From Arthrobacter pigmenti (GTDB lineage Bacteria; Actinomycetota; Actinomycetes; Actinomycetales; Micrococcaceae): 64,000 nucleotides of DNA. The position numbers and the translations under genes were made by a program. The stretch spans positions 2,232,001-2,296,000 of the forward strand of contig NZ_JAATJL010000001.1 of the NCBI RefSeq assembly GCF_011927905.1, read 5' to 3'. Positions 19,497 through 28,602 of this stretch are shown here, piece after piece (the first letter of the stretch is position 1; every line of letters starts with the position of its first letter). The notes beneath the pieces are model-generated. The model saw nothing but the letters and a program-made list of their open reading frames with translations, had not been told where the DNA came from and ran no database searches.

Positions 19497-19595
19497 ATGA
19501 AAAAGCATCGCAGCGCGTCCGGAGCAATGCTCCGGATAGTCGACGACACCCCCTCAGGACATCCCTGTTCAACGCGTCTGTCGATGCTTTTTCAT
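19497..19595 (+). promoter_or_regulatory. Long inverted repeat with internal hairpins in the metNIQ leader
   Basis: A perfect 14-bp inverted repeat (19497-19510 and 19582-19595) encloses 71 nt. The stem can extend by 3 and then 5 more pairs with single-base bulges at 19581 and 19577. The enclosed region holds a perfect 8-bp hairpin (19518-19525/19529-19536) and a 4-bp one (19555-19558/19564-19567), giving a three-way-junction-like fold. The 5'-A5 ... T5-3' edges also resemble a bidirectional terminator with an oversized loop. It matches no SAM riboswitch consensus I recognise. It lies 59 bp before the metN start. A second hairpin at 19615-19631 follows. Confidence 0.6.
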
Positions 19596-19653
19596 GCCCG
19601 GACGGAGCGGAAGCCCGCAGCGACCCTGCGGCCCACGGACAGCACGAGGATCC

Positions 19654-20634
19654 ATGATTACAGTTACCAATCTGCGCAAGACCTACCGCCAGGGAGGTCG
19701 AACCATTACTGCGCTCGACGACGTCACCCTGTCGGTGCCCAAAGGATCAATTCACGGCATCATCGGCCACTCAGGAGCAGGCAAGTCCACTCTTGTCCGC
19801 TGCCTTACGCTGCTTGACCGTCCGACGTCGGGCGCCGTCGTCATCGATGGCCGTGAGCTCACCCGCGTCAAGGACTCGGAAATCCGCACTGCCCGCCGAC
19901 GCATCGGCATGGTGTTCCAGCACGCCAACCTGATGGATTCGAGGACGGCCGCACAGAACGTGGCGCACCCGCTGGAACTGGTGAAGACGCCGAAGGCGGA
20001 GACCAGCCGGAAAGTAGCTGAGCTGCTGTCCCTCGTGGGCCTGTCTGAATTCGCGGATGCTTACCCGTCGCAGCTATCCGGCGGCCAGAAGCAGCGCGTA
20101 GGCATTGCCCGCGCGCTGGCCACGGGCCCTGACCTTCTGCTCTGCGATGAGCCCACCTCGGCGCTCGATCCGGCAACTACCGAGGACATCCTCACGCTGA
20201 TCCGCCGGCTGACCCAAACGCTGGACCTGACCGTTCTGGTCATCACGCATGAAATGCACGTGGTCAAGCGGATCTGCGACTCGGTCTCGCTGCTGGAACG
20301 CGGCCGGATCATCGAACACGGTCCCCTGCGGGATGTCGTAGGAAACCGCGACGGCTCGCTCGGTAGATCCCTCATGCCGCTGGCACGCAGCGAGGGTGAC
20401 CGCGCGTTGCCCGAACTGGAGTTGCTGCTCGTCGGGGACACCGCCTCAGCGCCAGTCCTGTCCGAACTGACGCGGCGGTTCAACGCGAATATCAATGTCC
20501 TGGCCGGCACGGTGGAAACCCTGGGCGGCAGCCGGTTTGGACGGCTGCGGGTAGAGGTGGAGTCAGCGGTACCGCTGACCGAAATCACGGACTACCTTGA
20601 GAGCACCGGCGTGCACGTGGAGGTGGCGGCGTGA
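19654..20634 (+). CDS. metN: Methionine ABC transporter ATP-binding protein MetN
   Basis: A 326-residue ABC ATPase. Walker A is GHSGAGKS (38-45), the signature is LSGGQKQRV, Walker B is [13 protein letters not shown], and the switch His is in VITHEM. About 65 C-terminal residues form the NIL domain, which binds methionine and inhibits transport when the amino acid is abundant. The start ATG has CGAGGA 4-5 nt upstream; longer in-frame starts run into the structured leader. The stop overlaps the metI GTG by four bases. It energises D/L-methionine uptake with MetI and MetQ. Confidence 0.95.
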   Translation: MITVTNLRKTYRQGGRTITALDDVTLSVPKGSIHGIIGHSGAGKSTLVRCLTLLDRPTSGAVVIDGRELTRVKDSEIRTARRRIGMVFQHANLMDSRTAAQNVAHPLELVKTPKAETSRKVAELLSLVGLSEFADAYPSQLSGGQKQRVGIARALATGPDLLLCDEPTSALDPATTEDILTLIRRLTQTLDLTVLVITHEMHVVKRICDSVSLLERGRIIEHGPLRDVVGNRDGSLGRSLMPLARSEGDRALPELELLLVGDTASAPVLSELTRRFNANINVLAGTVETLGGSRFGRLRVEVESAVPLTEITDYLESTGVHVEVAA

Positions 20635-21410
20635 ACCTCCTCGACGACCTCTTCACGAACCCAGGAATCACCGAAGCGCTGCCCGAGGAGTTCGCGGCAA
20701 CCCTGCAGATGGTTGGCATCTCCGGGCTGTTCACGCTCCTGATCGGCCTGCCGCTCGGCGTGTTCCTGCACGCCAGCAGCCCTGACGGTCTTCGTCCCAT
20801 GCCTCTGACCAACCGAATCGTGAGCGATGTGATTGTCAACATCACCCGTTCCATTCCCTTCGCCATTCTCATGGTGTCCCTGATACCGCTCGCCCGGTTC
20901 CTCACAGGCTCCTCGATCGGTCCTGTCGCAGCGTCTGTGTCATTGAGTATCGGCACCATTCCATTCTTCGCGCGCCTGGTCGAAACGAGCCTGCGCGACG
21001 TGTCATCAGGAAAGATCGATGCGGCACTCGTGATGGGCTCCACACGCCTGCAGGTCATCACCAAGGTGCTGATCCCCGAGGCACTTCCGGCGCTGATCTC
21101 GGCTTTCACCACCACCCTGGTCACCCTGGTGGGCTACTCCGCCATGGCCGGAATTATCGGAGGGGGCGGGCTCGGGAGGCTTGCGTATAACTACGGCCTC
21201 CAACGCTTCGACACAACTGTCATGGTGGTGATCATCGTGATCATCGTGATCATCGTCCAGGTGATCCAGCTCGTGGGTGACCGCCTGGCGCAGCGGGTTG
21301 ACCACCGTACCGCGTCTACCGCGGGAACGGCCCGAAAGCGGCATGAACGCACCGTCGATCACCACATCCGCGATACCTCCGCGCACGACGACGTCGTCGG
21401 TACGCCCTGA
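20631..21410 (+). CDS. metI: Methionine ABC transporter permease MetI
   Basis: A 259-residue permease with five predicted membrane segments and the coupling-helix EAA-type motif EALPALISAFTTTLVTLVG. GTG start overlaps the metN stop (GTGA), so translation is coupled. The last membrane segment is encoded by three tandem copies of GTGATCATC (21228-21254), giving a VII repeat. A ~40-residue hydrophilic, His/Arg-rich C-terminal tail extends beyond the usual MetI end (~217 residues in E. coli). Confidence 0.95.
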   Translation: MNLLDDLFTNPGITEALPEEFAATLQMVGISGLFTLLIGLPLGVFLHASSPDGLRPMPLTNRIVSDVIVNITRSIPFAILMVSLIPLARFLTGSSIGPVAASVSLSIGTIPFFARLVETSLRDVSSGKIDAALVMGSTRLQVITKVLIPEALPALISAFTTTLVTLVGYSAMAGIIGGGGLGRLAYNYGLQRFDTTVMVVIIVIIVIIVQVIQLVGDRLAQRVDHRTASTAGTARKRHERTVDHHIRDTSAHDDVVGTP

Positions 21411-21526
21411 GCCCGGCCCGCCCTGAGCGGGACTAACGACGGCCGGTAGCCGCCGGCCGCCACCCTTTCGGCACACGGTCCACCCGACCGGACGTGCCGG
21501 TACTACGAAAGGAACGCACTAAAACC

Positions 21527-22369
21527 ATGCGTCAGCAGTTCTCCCTTGCGGCCGCCGGACTGGCCGCACTTCTCACCCTCTCAGCATGCGGCGCGACGGA
21601 CAGCGCTCCCGCCGCCGTCGAGACCCTGGACCCGGCGAACCCGGCGACGGTGACCGTCGGCGCGAGCCCGGTGCCGCACGCCCAGATCCTCGAGTTTGTG
21701 CGGGACAACCTCGCAGACGGGACCGGCATCGAGATCGAGATCCAGGAATTCGATGATTACACCACCCCCAACATCGCCCTGAGCGAAGGTGACCTGGACG
21801 CCAATTACTTCCAGCACCTGCCGTACTTCGAGAGTCAGGTCGAGAGCCAGGGGTACGAGTTTGCGCACGGCGAAGGCGTGCACATTGAGCCATACGCGGC
21901 ATTCTCAGAGAAGCACGACGACGCCTCAGCTATCCCTGACGGCGGTCGCGTTGCCATCACAAACGATCCTTCCAACCAGGCGCGCGCCCTGACGCTGCTG
22001 CAGGAGGCTGGGTTGCTCGAAAACATCGAGGCCGACGCCTCGGTGCTCGCCCTGACCGAGGAACAGAACCCGAAGGGTCTGGAGTTTATTGAGAACCAGC
22101 CTGAGCTGTTGCTCAATGACCTGCAGGATCCCACGGTGGACCTGGCAATCATCAACGGGAACTACATCCTGGACGCCGGCCTCAGTACCGACAATGCCCT
22201 CGTCGTGGAATCCGTCGAGAACAACCCCTATGCGAACTTCCTGGCCTGGAATATCTCGTCGGAGGGCGATGCGCGGATTGCCAAGCTGGAGGAACTGCTG
22301 CACTCCCCCGAGGTCAAGCAGTACATCGAAGAGACCTGGCCAAGCGGCGACGTAACGCCCGCCTTCTAG
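21527..22369 (+). CDS. metQ: Methionine-binding lipoprotein MetQ
   Basis: A 280-residue NlpA-family substrate-binding lipoprotein. The signal peptide ends in the lipobox LSAC with lipid-modified Cys21. The mature part has the family motifs VGASPVPHAQIL and LDANYFQHLPYF. It delivers methionine to MetI/MetN from the outer face of the membrane. AAAGGAA lies 12-13 nt upstream of ATG 21527, a long spacing. The 116-bp gap after metI contains a GC-rich hairpin (about 21441-21458), which may help set independent metQ expression. Confidence 0.95.
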   Translation: MRQQFSLAAAGLAALLTLSACGATDSAPAAVETLDPANPATVTVGASPVPHAQILEFVRDNLADGTGIEIEIQEFDDYTTPNIALSEGDLDANYFQHLPYFESQVESQGYEFAHGEGVHIEPYAAFSEKHDDASAIPDGGRVAITNDPSNQARALTLLQEAGLLENIEADASVLALTEEQNPKGLEFIENQPELLLNDLQDPTVDLAIINGNYILDAGLSTDNALVVESVENNPYANFLAWNISSEGDARIAKLEELLHSPEVKQYIEETWPSGDVTPAF

Positions 22370-22386
22370 GCTTCCTGCATTCGAAG

Positions 22387-22425
22387 ACGGCCGATGGCTG
22401 CTCGTGAAGAGCAGCCACCGGCCGT
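22387..22425. terminator. Terminator between convergent metQ and hemL
   Basis: A stem of 7 + 8 base pairs with a single A-C mismatch (22387-22402 with 22410-22425) closes a small loop and is followed on the plus strand by TCGTTTATTC. It lies 17 bp after the metQ stop and 38 bp before the hemL stop, so it can end both transcripts; the plus-strand T-rich tail is the better one. Confidence 0.75.
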
Positions 22426-22462
22426 TCGTTTATTCGGAGAAGCCTACTGGACACCCGGTGGG

Positions 22463-23785
22463 CTAGACCCCCGGTGGCGTTGCTCCGGCAGCTGCGGCTG
22501 CCCGTGCTGCGGCGGGAAGCGCGCTAAGGATCCGCTCCATCGCGGCGTCGTCGTGCGCCGAAGAGAGGAACCAGGCTTCGAAGACCGACGGCGGCAGGTA
22601 CACACCGGCGTCGAGCATGGAATGGAAGAACGGGGCGTACCGGAAAGTCTCCTGCGCCTGCGCGTCGGCGTAATTGGTGACGCCCCGTGCAGAGGTCCCG
22701 AACGCGACGCTGAAGAGGTTGCCGGCACGCTGGATGGAGTGGTCGACGCCGGCGCGGTTCAGTTCCTCGGACAACGCACCGGAGAGTTCCAGCGACCGGG
22801 CATCGATGTGCCGGTAGACCTCATCTGTAGCGTGGGTCAGCTGGGCGACTCCCGCAGCCATCGCAAGTGGGTTCCCGGAGAGGGTGCCCGCCTGGTAGAC
22901 CGGTCCCAGCGGAGCGAGATAGTCCATGATCTCGGCACGTCCGCCGAGGGCTGCGGCCGGCAATCCACCGCCGATGACCTTGCCGAACGTCAACAGGTCC
23001 GGTGTCCAGCCTTCATGGCGTCCAGTCAGCCCCCAGTATCCGCCGGCTCCGACCCTGAACCCCGTCAGCACCTCGTCCACGATGAGCAGCGCACCATGTT
23101 CGGTGGTGATCCGTGACAGTGCGGCATTGAATCCAGGGGCCGGCTCCACCACGCCCATGTTCGCCGGCGCTGCCTCGGTGATGACGGCGGCGATTGCAGG
23201 GCCGTGCTCCCGGAAAGCGGCTTCGACGGCGTCGACGTCGTTATAGGGCAGGACCAGCGTCTCGGCGGCCGTCGCGTCCGTTACGCCGGCCGAACCGGGC
23301 AGCGCGAGCGTCGCAACGCCCGAGCCTGCGGCGGCGAGTAACCCATCGAGGTGCCCGTGATAACAGCCCGCGAACTTCACGACGAGGTTACGTCCGGTGA
23401 ACCCGCGGGCGAGCCGGACAGCGGTCATCGTCGCTTCGGTACCGGTGGACACCATGCGGAGTCGCTCGACGGCGGGAACACGTTCCTGGACGAGTTGCGC
23501 GAGGTCCGCTTCGGCCGGCGTCGAAGCGCCGAAGGAGAGTCCGCGGTCCACTGCCTGGTGAACCGCCTCCAGGACGGCCGGGTGTGCGTGACCCAGCAGG
23601 GCCGGCCCCCAGGAGCAGACGAGGTCCACGTACTCGCGTCCGTCCGCGTCCGTGACGTAGGGCCCCTGCGCCGAGACGAGGAAGCGCGGCGTCCCGCCGA
23701 CCGAGCCGAAGGCCCGCACCGGCGAGTTGACGCCGCCGGGCATGAGCGTCTGTGCGCGTGTGAAAAGTTCCTCGGAAGTTGTCAT
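22463..23785 (-). CDS. hemL: Glutamate-1-semialdehyde 2,1-aminomutase HemL
   Basis: A 440-residue PLP-dependent class III aminotransferase. The PLP lysine lies in [15 protein letters not shown], preceded by the cofactor-binding [13 protein letters not shown]-terminal [17 protein letters not shown] is diagnostic of HemL. It isomerises glutamate-1-semialdehyde to 5-aminolevulinate, the second step of the C5 heme route started by HemA. ATG overlaps the hemB stop codon (TAATG). It is the last gene of the minus-strand heme operon. The C-terminus ends in an Ala-rich, low-complexity tail. Confidence 0.97.
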   Translation of the reverse strand: MTTSEELFTRAQTLMPGGVNSPVRAFGSVGGTPRFLVSAQGPYVTDADGREYVDLVCSWGPALLGHAHPAVLEAVHQAVDRGLSFGASTPAEADLAQLVQERVPAVERLRMVSTGTEATMTAVRLARGFTGRNLVVKFAGCYHGHLDGLLAAAGSGVATLALPGSAGVTDATAAETLVLPYNDVDAVEAAFREHGPAIAAVITEAAPANMGVVEPAPGFNAALSRITTEHGALLIVDEVLTGFRVGAGGYWGLTGRHEGWTPDLLTFGKVIGGGLPAAALGGRAEIMDYLAPLGPVYQAGTLSGNPLAMAAGVAQLTHATDEVYRHIDARSLELSGALSEELNRAGVDHSIQRAGNLFSVAFGTSARGVTNYADAQAQETFRYAPFFHSMLDAGVYLPPSVFEAWFLSSAHDDAAMERILSALPAAARAAAAAGATPPGV

Positions 23786-24768
23786 TACTCGCTCTCTTTC
23801 AGCCAGACGGCCAGTTCCGATGCCCAGTAGGTGAGAATCATCTGTGCCCCGGCACGCTTGATGCCGAGCACCGATTCCTCAATTGCACGACGGCGGTCGA
23901 TCCAGCCGTTCGCGGCGGCGGCCTCGATCATGGCGTACTCGCCGGAGATCTGATAAGCCGCGACAGGTACGGGAGACATGGCGGCAACGTCTGCGACGAT
24001 GTCGAGGTAGCTCATGGCCGGCTTCACCATGACCATGTCAGCACCTTCCTCAAGGTCCAGCTCCACCTCCAGCAGCGCCTCACGACGGTTCGCGGCGTCC
24101 ATCTGGTAGGTGCGGCGGTCTCCGGTCAGCTGGGAATCCACTGCTTCCCGGAAGGGCCCGTAAAACGCCGAGGCGTACTTGGCGGCATACGCGAGCACCG
24201 CGGTCTCCTGATGGCCGGCCGCGTCAAGGGCCTGGCGGATCACGGCGACCTGGCCGTCCATCATGCCTGAGGGTCCGAGTACGTGGGCACCGGCATCCGC
24301 CTGCGCTACGGCCATCTGTCCGTAGAGTTCCAGCGTGGCATCGTTGTCCACCGTGCCATCGGCGGCGAGAACACCGCAGTGGCCGTGATCCGTGAACTCG
24401 TCGAGGCATACGTCGCTCATGACCACCAGATCATCGCCGACTTCGGCGCGTACGTCCGCGATCGCCCGGTTCAGCACCCCGTTCGGATCCAGTCCGGCGC
24501 TACCTGTCGCATCGCGCTCGGCGGGGATGCCGAAGAGCATGATTCCGCCCACTCCGCGCCCGACGGCTTCCGCGGCGGCCCGCTTCAACGTTTCGGTACT
24601 GTGTTGCACCACGCCCGGCATCGACGAAATGGCCACAGGTTCGGTCAATCCTTCGCGGATGAACGCGGGCAGGATCAGGTCGGGAGCACTGAGGCGGTGC
24701 TCGGCGGTAAGCCGCCGGATCGCCTTCGTGGAACGCAGCCTGCGCGGCCGGTGCTGGGGGAAGCTCAT
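23785..24768 (-). CDS. hemB: Porphobilinogen synthase HemB
   Basis: A 327-residue 5-aminolevulinate dehydratase that condenses two ALA molecules to porphobilinogen. The two Schiff-base lysines are in [12 protein letters not shown] and [10 protein letters not shown]. The metal-site loop reads [14 protein letters not shown]: Cys121 and Cys131 of the zinc triad are kept but the middle Cys is Asp123, a hybrid between Zn- and Mg-type sites. ATG 24768 was chosen for the AAGGG 8 nt upstream and the conserved [11 protein letters not shown]-terminus. hemD ends four bases before it. Confidence 0.96.
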   Translation of the reverse strand: MSFPQHRPRRLRSTKAIRRLTAEHRLSAPDLILPAFIREGLTEPVAISSMPGVVQHSTETLKRAAAEAVGRGVGGIMLFGIPAERDATGSAGLDPNGVLNRAIADVRAEVGDDLVVMSDVCLDEFTDHGHCGVLAADGTVDNDATLELYGQMAVAQADAGAHVLGPSGMMDGQVAVIRQALDAAGHQETAVLAYAAKYASAFYGPFREAVDSQLTGDRRTYQMDAANRREALLEVELDLEEGADMVMVKPAMSYLDIVADVAAMSPVPVAAYQISGEYAMIEAAAANGWIDRRRAIEESVLGIKRAGAQMILTYWASELAVWLKESE

Positions 24769-24772
24769 GGCG

Positions 24773-25630
24773 TTACCCTTTCCTTGGTTGATTGGCGACG
24801 GCGGCACTCACCGCATCCGCGATACCGGCAGGCCCCGGCGTAGCAGCCACCGCGTCTATCCGCAGGCCAATCGCCGCGGCGTCGTTCGCGGTGCGTTGGC
24901 CGATTGCGACTGTCACAAGCCCAACGGGCAACTCTCCCATGATGGCATGCAGGCGCTCAGCCGTGCTGGGAGAGGTCACGACGACGACGTCGATAGTCCC
25001 CGCCGCGATCTCACGAACAAGTTCTTCACCGGCCAGTTCAGTTCGCGGTTTCCCGGACTCCCCTGGTTCCCCGGAATCCGGAACACGCCGATCTGCCGCG
25101 GCCGGATAGTCGACGGTTGCATACGCTGTCACGGCGTCAACGGTCCAGCCGCGCCGCTCTAGTCCCTCGCCCAGTGTTGCTGCGGCGAGGTCGGACTGCG
25201 GCAGCAGGGCCCGGGCCGGGTGCGCGGGCAGTGCCTCCAACAGGCCTGACGCTGATTGGTCCACTGCCGGCACTACGGCTGCCAACACGCCCAGTTCCCG
25301 AAGGGCAGTGCGCGTAGCCGATCCGACGCAGGCAACCCGGACGCCGCGAAGCAACTCGGACAGCTCGGTCCCGAGCACGAGTGCGCGCCGGTGAAGCACC
25401 CGGACGGTGGTCACGCTGGTCAGTACAACCCAGTCATACGTGGACGCGGCCCGGAGGAAGCGATCCAACTCGGTAGTGTCCTCGGGGAACTCCCAGGCGA
25501 TGAGCGGCACCAGGACAGTGTCCGCTCCCCTGCGTTCGAGTTCCTCCGCCATGGCTGCGCCGCGTTCCGGGGTGCGCAGCAGCGCCACCCGTACCCCATC
25601 CAGTGCAGCCCTGCCGGTATCGGCGGTCAT
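24773..25630 (-). CDS. hemD: Uroporphyrinogen-III synthase HemD
   Basis: A 285-residue protein of the weakly conserved HemD family. N-terminal [19 protein letters not shown], the central [12 protein letters not shown] and the C-terminal [12 protein letters not shown] blocks match the two-domain fold in which both halves bind hydroxymethylbilane at the interdomain cleft. It cyclises hydroxymethylbilane with D-ring inversion. Its start is three bases after the hemC stop and its stop four bases before hemB, so identity is strengthened by the operon. Confidence 0.9.
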   Translation of the reverse strand: MTADTGRAALDGVRVALLRTPERGAAMAEELERRGADTVLVPLIAWEFPEDTTELDRFLRAASTYDWVVLTSVTTVRVLHRRALVLGTELSELLRGVRVACVGSATRTALRELGVLAAVVPAVDQSASGLLEALPAHPARALLPQSDLAAATLGEGLERRGWTVDAVTAYATVDYPAAADRRVPDSGEPGESGKPRTELAGEELVREIAAGTIDVVVVTSPSTAERLHAIMGELPVGLVTVAIGQRTANDAAAIGLRIDAVAATPGPAGIADAVSAAVANQPRKG

Positions 25631-25633
25631 GGA

Positions 25634-26584
25634 TCAGGCCGTGAGCCCGGCGATCTCCGCTGCGCCGGAATCGAGCAGCTCCTCCGCCAACAGGACACCG
25701 AGCGCCTCGGCGCCTTCAACGGTGGCTTCCGGCGTTCTCCGGGTGCGCCGCAGCAGGCGGCTGCCGTCGGAGTTGCACACGACAGCTTCCAGGATCAGCG
25801 AACCGTCGGTCAGCGCCGCGTGCGCGCCGATCGGCGCAGTGCAACCCGCTTCGAGCCGCCGGAGCACAGCCCGTTCCGCGGTGACTGCGAGGCGGGTGGG
25901 CAGGTGGTCATACTGTCGGAGTGCGTCCGCAAATGGTGAGGAACCGGCGTCGTCGGTCCTGCACTCGACGGCAAGCGCGCCCTGGCCCGGCGCGGGCAGC
26001 ATAAGCGCCGGATCCAGGAACTCCGTAATGACGTCCTGCCTGCCGAGGCGGGACAGGCCCGCTGCGGCCAGGACGACGGCGTCGAGGTCGCCTGGCCCGC
26101 CCTCTACGAGCCCCGCCACACGACCAAGCCGCGTATCCACATTGCCGCGGATATCGATCACGGAGAGATCTGGACGGGCTGCCCGGAGCTGCGCGGCCCG
26201 TCGTGGCGAACCCGTACCCACGCTCGCTCCCACGGGAAGTCCGGCGAGCGTCAGTCCATCACGGGCACACAGGGCGTCACGAATGTCGGCGCGTTCAGGG
26301 ACGGCGGCCACGCTCAGGCCCTCCGCCTGGCCGGTTGGCAGGTCCTTCAGTGAGTGCACCGCGATATCGCAGGTGTCATCGAGCAGCGCTTCGCGCAGGG
26401 CGGCGACGAATACACCGGTTCCGCCGATTTGGGACAGCGAGGCACGGTTGACGTCCCCGGTGGTGCTGACGCGCACCAGCTCATAGTCGAACCCGCCAAG
26501 AGCGGCCAGCGACTCCGCCACGGTGGTGGTCTGGGTCAGTGCCAGCGCGCTGGCACGGGTTCCCACCCGGACGGGTTTGCTCAT
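25634..26584 (-). CDS. hemC: Hydroxymethylbilane synthase (porphobilinogen deaminase) HemC
   Basis: A 316-residue enzyme that polymerises four porphobilinogens. The dipyrromethane cofactor cysteine lies in RLEAGCTAPIGAHA. Other family motifs are RVGTRASALALTQT at the N-terminus and SLKDLPT. The ATG overlaps the cpfC stop by four bases, consistent with translational coupling along the operon. Confidence 0.97.
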   Translation of the reverse strand: MSKPVRVGTRASALALTQTTTVAESLAALGGFDYELVRVSTTGDVNRASLSQIGGTGVFVAALREALLDDTCDIAVHSLKDLPTGQAEGLSVAAVPERADIRDALCARDGLTLAGLPVGASVGTGSPRRAAQLRAARPDLSVIDIRGNVDTRLGRVAGLVEGGPGDLDAVVLAAAGLSRLGRQDVITEFLDPALMLPAPGQGALAVECRTDDAGSSPFADALRQYDHLPTRLAVTAERAVLRRLEAGCTAPIGAHAALTDGSLILEAVVCNSDGSRLLRRTRRTPEATVEGAEALGVLLAEELLDSGAAEIAGLTA

Positions 26585-27783
26585 GCCCGTCCTGCTTCAG
26601 GAAGACCGACCGTCGAGTCCGCCCCCGCCACTGTGGGCTTCTCACCGCGCCGGTTCGCACAGCAATTGGGGCGGCACACGTCAAACCAGGGCCCCAGGTC
26701 CGTGGTAGCCGGGCGGTCGAGGATTGTGCTGTCCGCTGTGCGCTCACTCACCAGGTCGATCAAACCCGAGACGAACTTGGCATGGGTCCCCGGTGTAGGC
26801 ACGCGCTCAGCAGTCAGACCGAGCTCGGCGCAGGTCGCGAGTGCTTCAGTGTCAAGGTCCCAGACCACTTCCATGTGGTCGCTCACGAAACCGAGCGGCA
26901 CAATGACCACTCCCTTGGCGCCCTTGGCAGCAAGATCGCCCAGTGCGTCATTGATGTCCGGCTCGAGCCACGGGATGTGGGGTGCACCGGAGCGGGACTG
27001 GTAGACCAGGGACCATTCGCAGTCGGCAGCTTCCGGTACACGGTCGAGTACGGACTGCGCCGTCGCCAGGTGCTGCGCCACGTAGGCGCCGTCTTCGAGG
27101 GCGGGGCCGCCGTCGGCATTTCGAGGGCCTGCAGCCTCGGCATCCCCGGTGGGAATGGAATGGGTAGCGAACATGATGTGGATCGGCGCATCGGACTCGC
27201 CGTCCGCCGCAAGCCGGGCCCGCACCGACGCGAGGCCGCTTGTCACGCCCTCAACAAAGGGCTCGACAAAGCCGGGATGGTCGAAGTATTGGCGGACCTT
27301 GTCCACCTCAAGCCGGCCGTCAAGGCCCGTTTCCACGAGCGCCATCCCCAAATCCTCGCGGTACTGGCGGCAGCTGGAGTAACAGGAATAGGCACTCGTG
27401 GTGACGGCGAGGATGCGGCGGTAACCGGCGTCGTACGCTTCCTTGAGTGTGTCGGCAATGAAGGGCTCCCAATTTCGGTTGCCCCACAACACCGGCAGGT
27501 CAATTTCCCGGCGGGCGAGTTCTGCCTCCATGGCAGCCTGGAGCTCACGGTTCTGCCGGTTGATGGGGCTGATACCGCCGAAGGCCCGGTAGTGGTGGGA
27601 TACCTCTTCGAGTCGTTCGTCGGGGATGCCCCGGCCGCGGGTGACGTTGCGCAGGAAGGGGATGACGTCTTCCTGCCCTTCCGGCCCACCGAAGGAGGCA
27701 AGGACGATGGCGTCGTACTTCTTGGGCGCCATGCGGCCGTTTTCATCGACGCCGTCGAGGGGATGGAAAGTGTGCGTGCTCAT
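26581..27783 (-). CDS. cpfC: Coproporphyrin III ferrochelatase CpfC (HemH)
   Basis: A 400-residue ferrochelatase. In the coproporphyrin-dependent pathway of actinobacteria it inserts Fe2+ into coproporphyrin III. The catalytic region includes FATHSIPTGDAE (active-site His), and QSRSGAPHIPWLEPD matches the family. Cysteines in SCYSSCRQY and near the C-terminus (VCRPNCCANRRG) are candidate ligands for the [2Fe-2S] cluster known in actinobacterial ferrochelatases. The ATG overlaps the chdC stop (ATGA). A ~45-residue tail follows the last cysteines. Confidence 0.95.
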   Translation of the reverse strand: MSTHTFHPLDGVDENGRMAPKKYDAIVLASFGGPEGQEDVIPFLRNVTRGRGIPDERLEEVSHHYRAFGGISPINRQNRELQAAMEAELARREIDLPVLWGNRNWEPFIADTLKEAYDAGYRRILAVTTSAYSCYSSCRQYREDLGMALVETGLDGRLEVDKVRQYFDHPGFVEPFVEGVTSGLASVRARLAADGESDAPIHIMFATHSIPTGDAEAAGPRNADGGPALEDGAYVAQHLATAQSVLDRVPEAADCEWSLVYQSRSGAPHIPWLEPDINDALGDLAAKGAKGVVIVPLGFVSDHMEVVWDLDTEALATCAELGLTAERVPTPGTHAKFVSGLIDLVSERTADSTILDRPATTDLGPWFDVCRPNCCANRRGEKPTVAGADSTVGLPEAGRA

Positions 27784-28514
27784 CGAAGCACCTCGGCAAC
27801 CTCACGGGCGTCGATGCGTCGGCCGGTGTAGAACGGGATTTCCTCACGGACGTGGCGGCGGGCCTCCGTCTCACGAAGGTGGCGCATGAGGTCCACCAGG
27901 TCGACCAGCTCGGGGGCCTCCAGAGCGAGGATCCATTCCCAGTCGCCGAGTGCGAAGGACGACACCGTATTGGAAAGCACCTGCGGGTACTGGCGGCCCT
28001 TCATCCCATGGTCGTACAGCATTTCGCGGCGTTCCTCACTGGGGAGGATGTACCAGTCATAGGAACGAACGAACGGATAGACACAGACCCAGGTGCTCGG
28101 CTCGACACCGCGGGAGAAGGCAGGCGAGTGGCTCTTGGAGAACTCAGCATCGCGGTGAACGCCCATGGCGGACCACGCGATCTCGGCACCGGCGAAGGTT
28201 GCCGTGCGGCGGAGGGTCCTCACCCCGGCCTGCAGGTCTTCGGCGCGGGACCCGTGCAGCCAGACCATGATGTCCGCGTCCTCGCGCATGGCCGAGACGT
28301 CGTAGAAGCCGCGGACGGTAACCTGGGCGCCGTCGAGTTCAGTGACAGCGGCTTCCAGCGCCGCGCCGTCGTCCGGTGTTCCTGCCGAGCGCTTGAATAC
28401 GGTCCAGAGAGTGAAGAACTGCGTCGCTGCGGCGTCGTCGCCGGAAGTGGAAGCCGATGTGGAATCGGTGCGGGAGGTTGTGTTGGTGGCGGCCGGGCCT
28501 GCAATCTCGCTCAT
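27780..28514 (-). CDS. chdC: Coproheme decarboxylase ChdC (HemQ)
   Basis: A 244-residue chlorite-dismutase-fold protein that uses H2O2 to decarboxylate coproheme III to heme b, the last step of the pathway. Family motifs are FTLWTVFKRS, the substrate-contacting KSHSPAFSRG, VCVYPFVRSYDWYILP with its key Tyr, and MLYDHGMKGRQYPQV containing the expected proximal His region. The first ~30 residues are a Ser/Thr/Ala-rich extension. An AGGAG lies 12-14 nt upstream of the ATG. It is separated from cgoX by 88 bp containing a palindrome, the only sizeable gap in this operon. Confidence 0.96.
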   Translation of the reverse strand: MSEIAGPAATNTTSRTDSTSASTSGDDAAATQFFTLWTVFKRSAGTPDDGAALEAAVTELDGAQVTVRGFYDVSAMREDADIMVWLHGSRAEDLQAGVRTLRRTATFAGAEIAWSAMGVHRDAEFSKSHSPAFSRGVEPSTWVCVYPFVRSYDWYILPSEERREMLYDHGMKGRQYPQVLSNTVSSFALGDWEWILALEAPELVDLVDLMRHLRETEARRHVREEIPFYTGRRIDAREVAEVLR

Positions 28515-28550
28515 GAATCCAGTCTGCTCCTGTCAGCGGCTAATTCGAAA

Positions 28551-28586
28551 ATTGATGGGTTCTACAGCCTGTAGAAGGTTATCAAT
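28551..28586 (-). promoter_or_regulatory. Palindrome/hairpin between cgoX and chdC
   Basis: TTCTACAG and CTGTAGAA (28560-28567 and 28569-28576) form a perfect 8-bp palindrome around one base. Outer arms ATTGAT/ATCAAT (28551-28556/28581-28586) extend it across a 3/4-nt internal loop. It is 37 bp before the chdC start. As DNA it looks like a dimeric-repressor operator; as RNA it would be an intercistronic hairpin. It lacks a T-run, so it is not a standard terminator. Confidence 0.6.
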
Positions 28587-28602
28587 GTCACACAGAGCGG
28601 TG

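Noticed and set aside
19497-19595. Known SAM riboswitch (SAM-I/SAM-IV type)
   Set aside because: The conserved SAM-I/IV core motifs are not visible. It is reported only as an unclassified structured leader.
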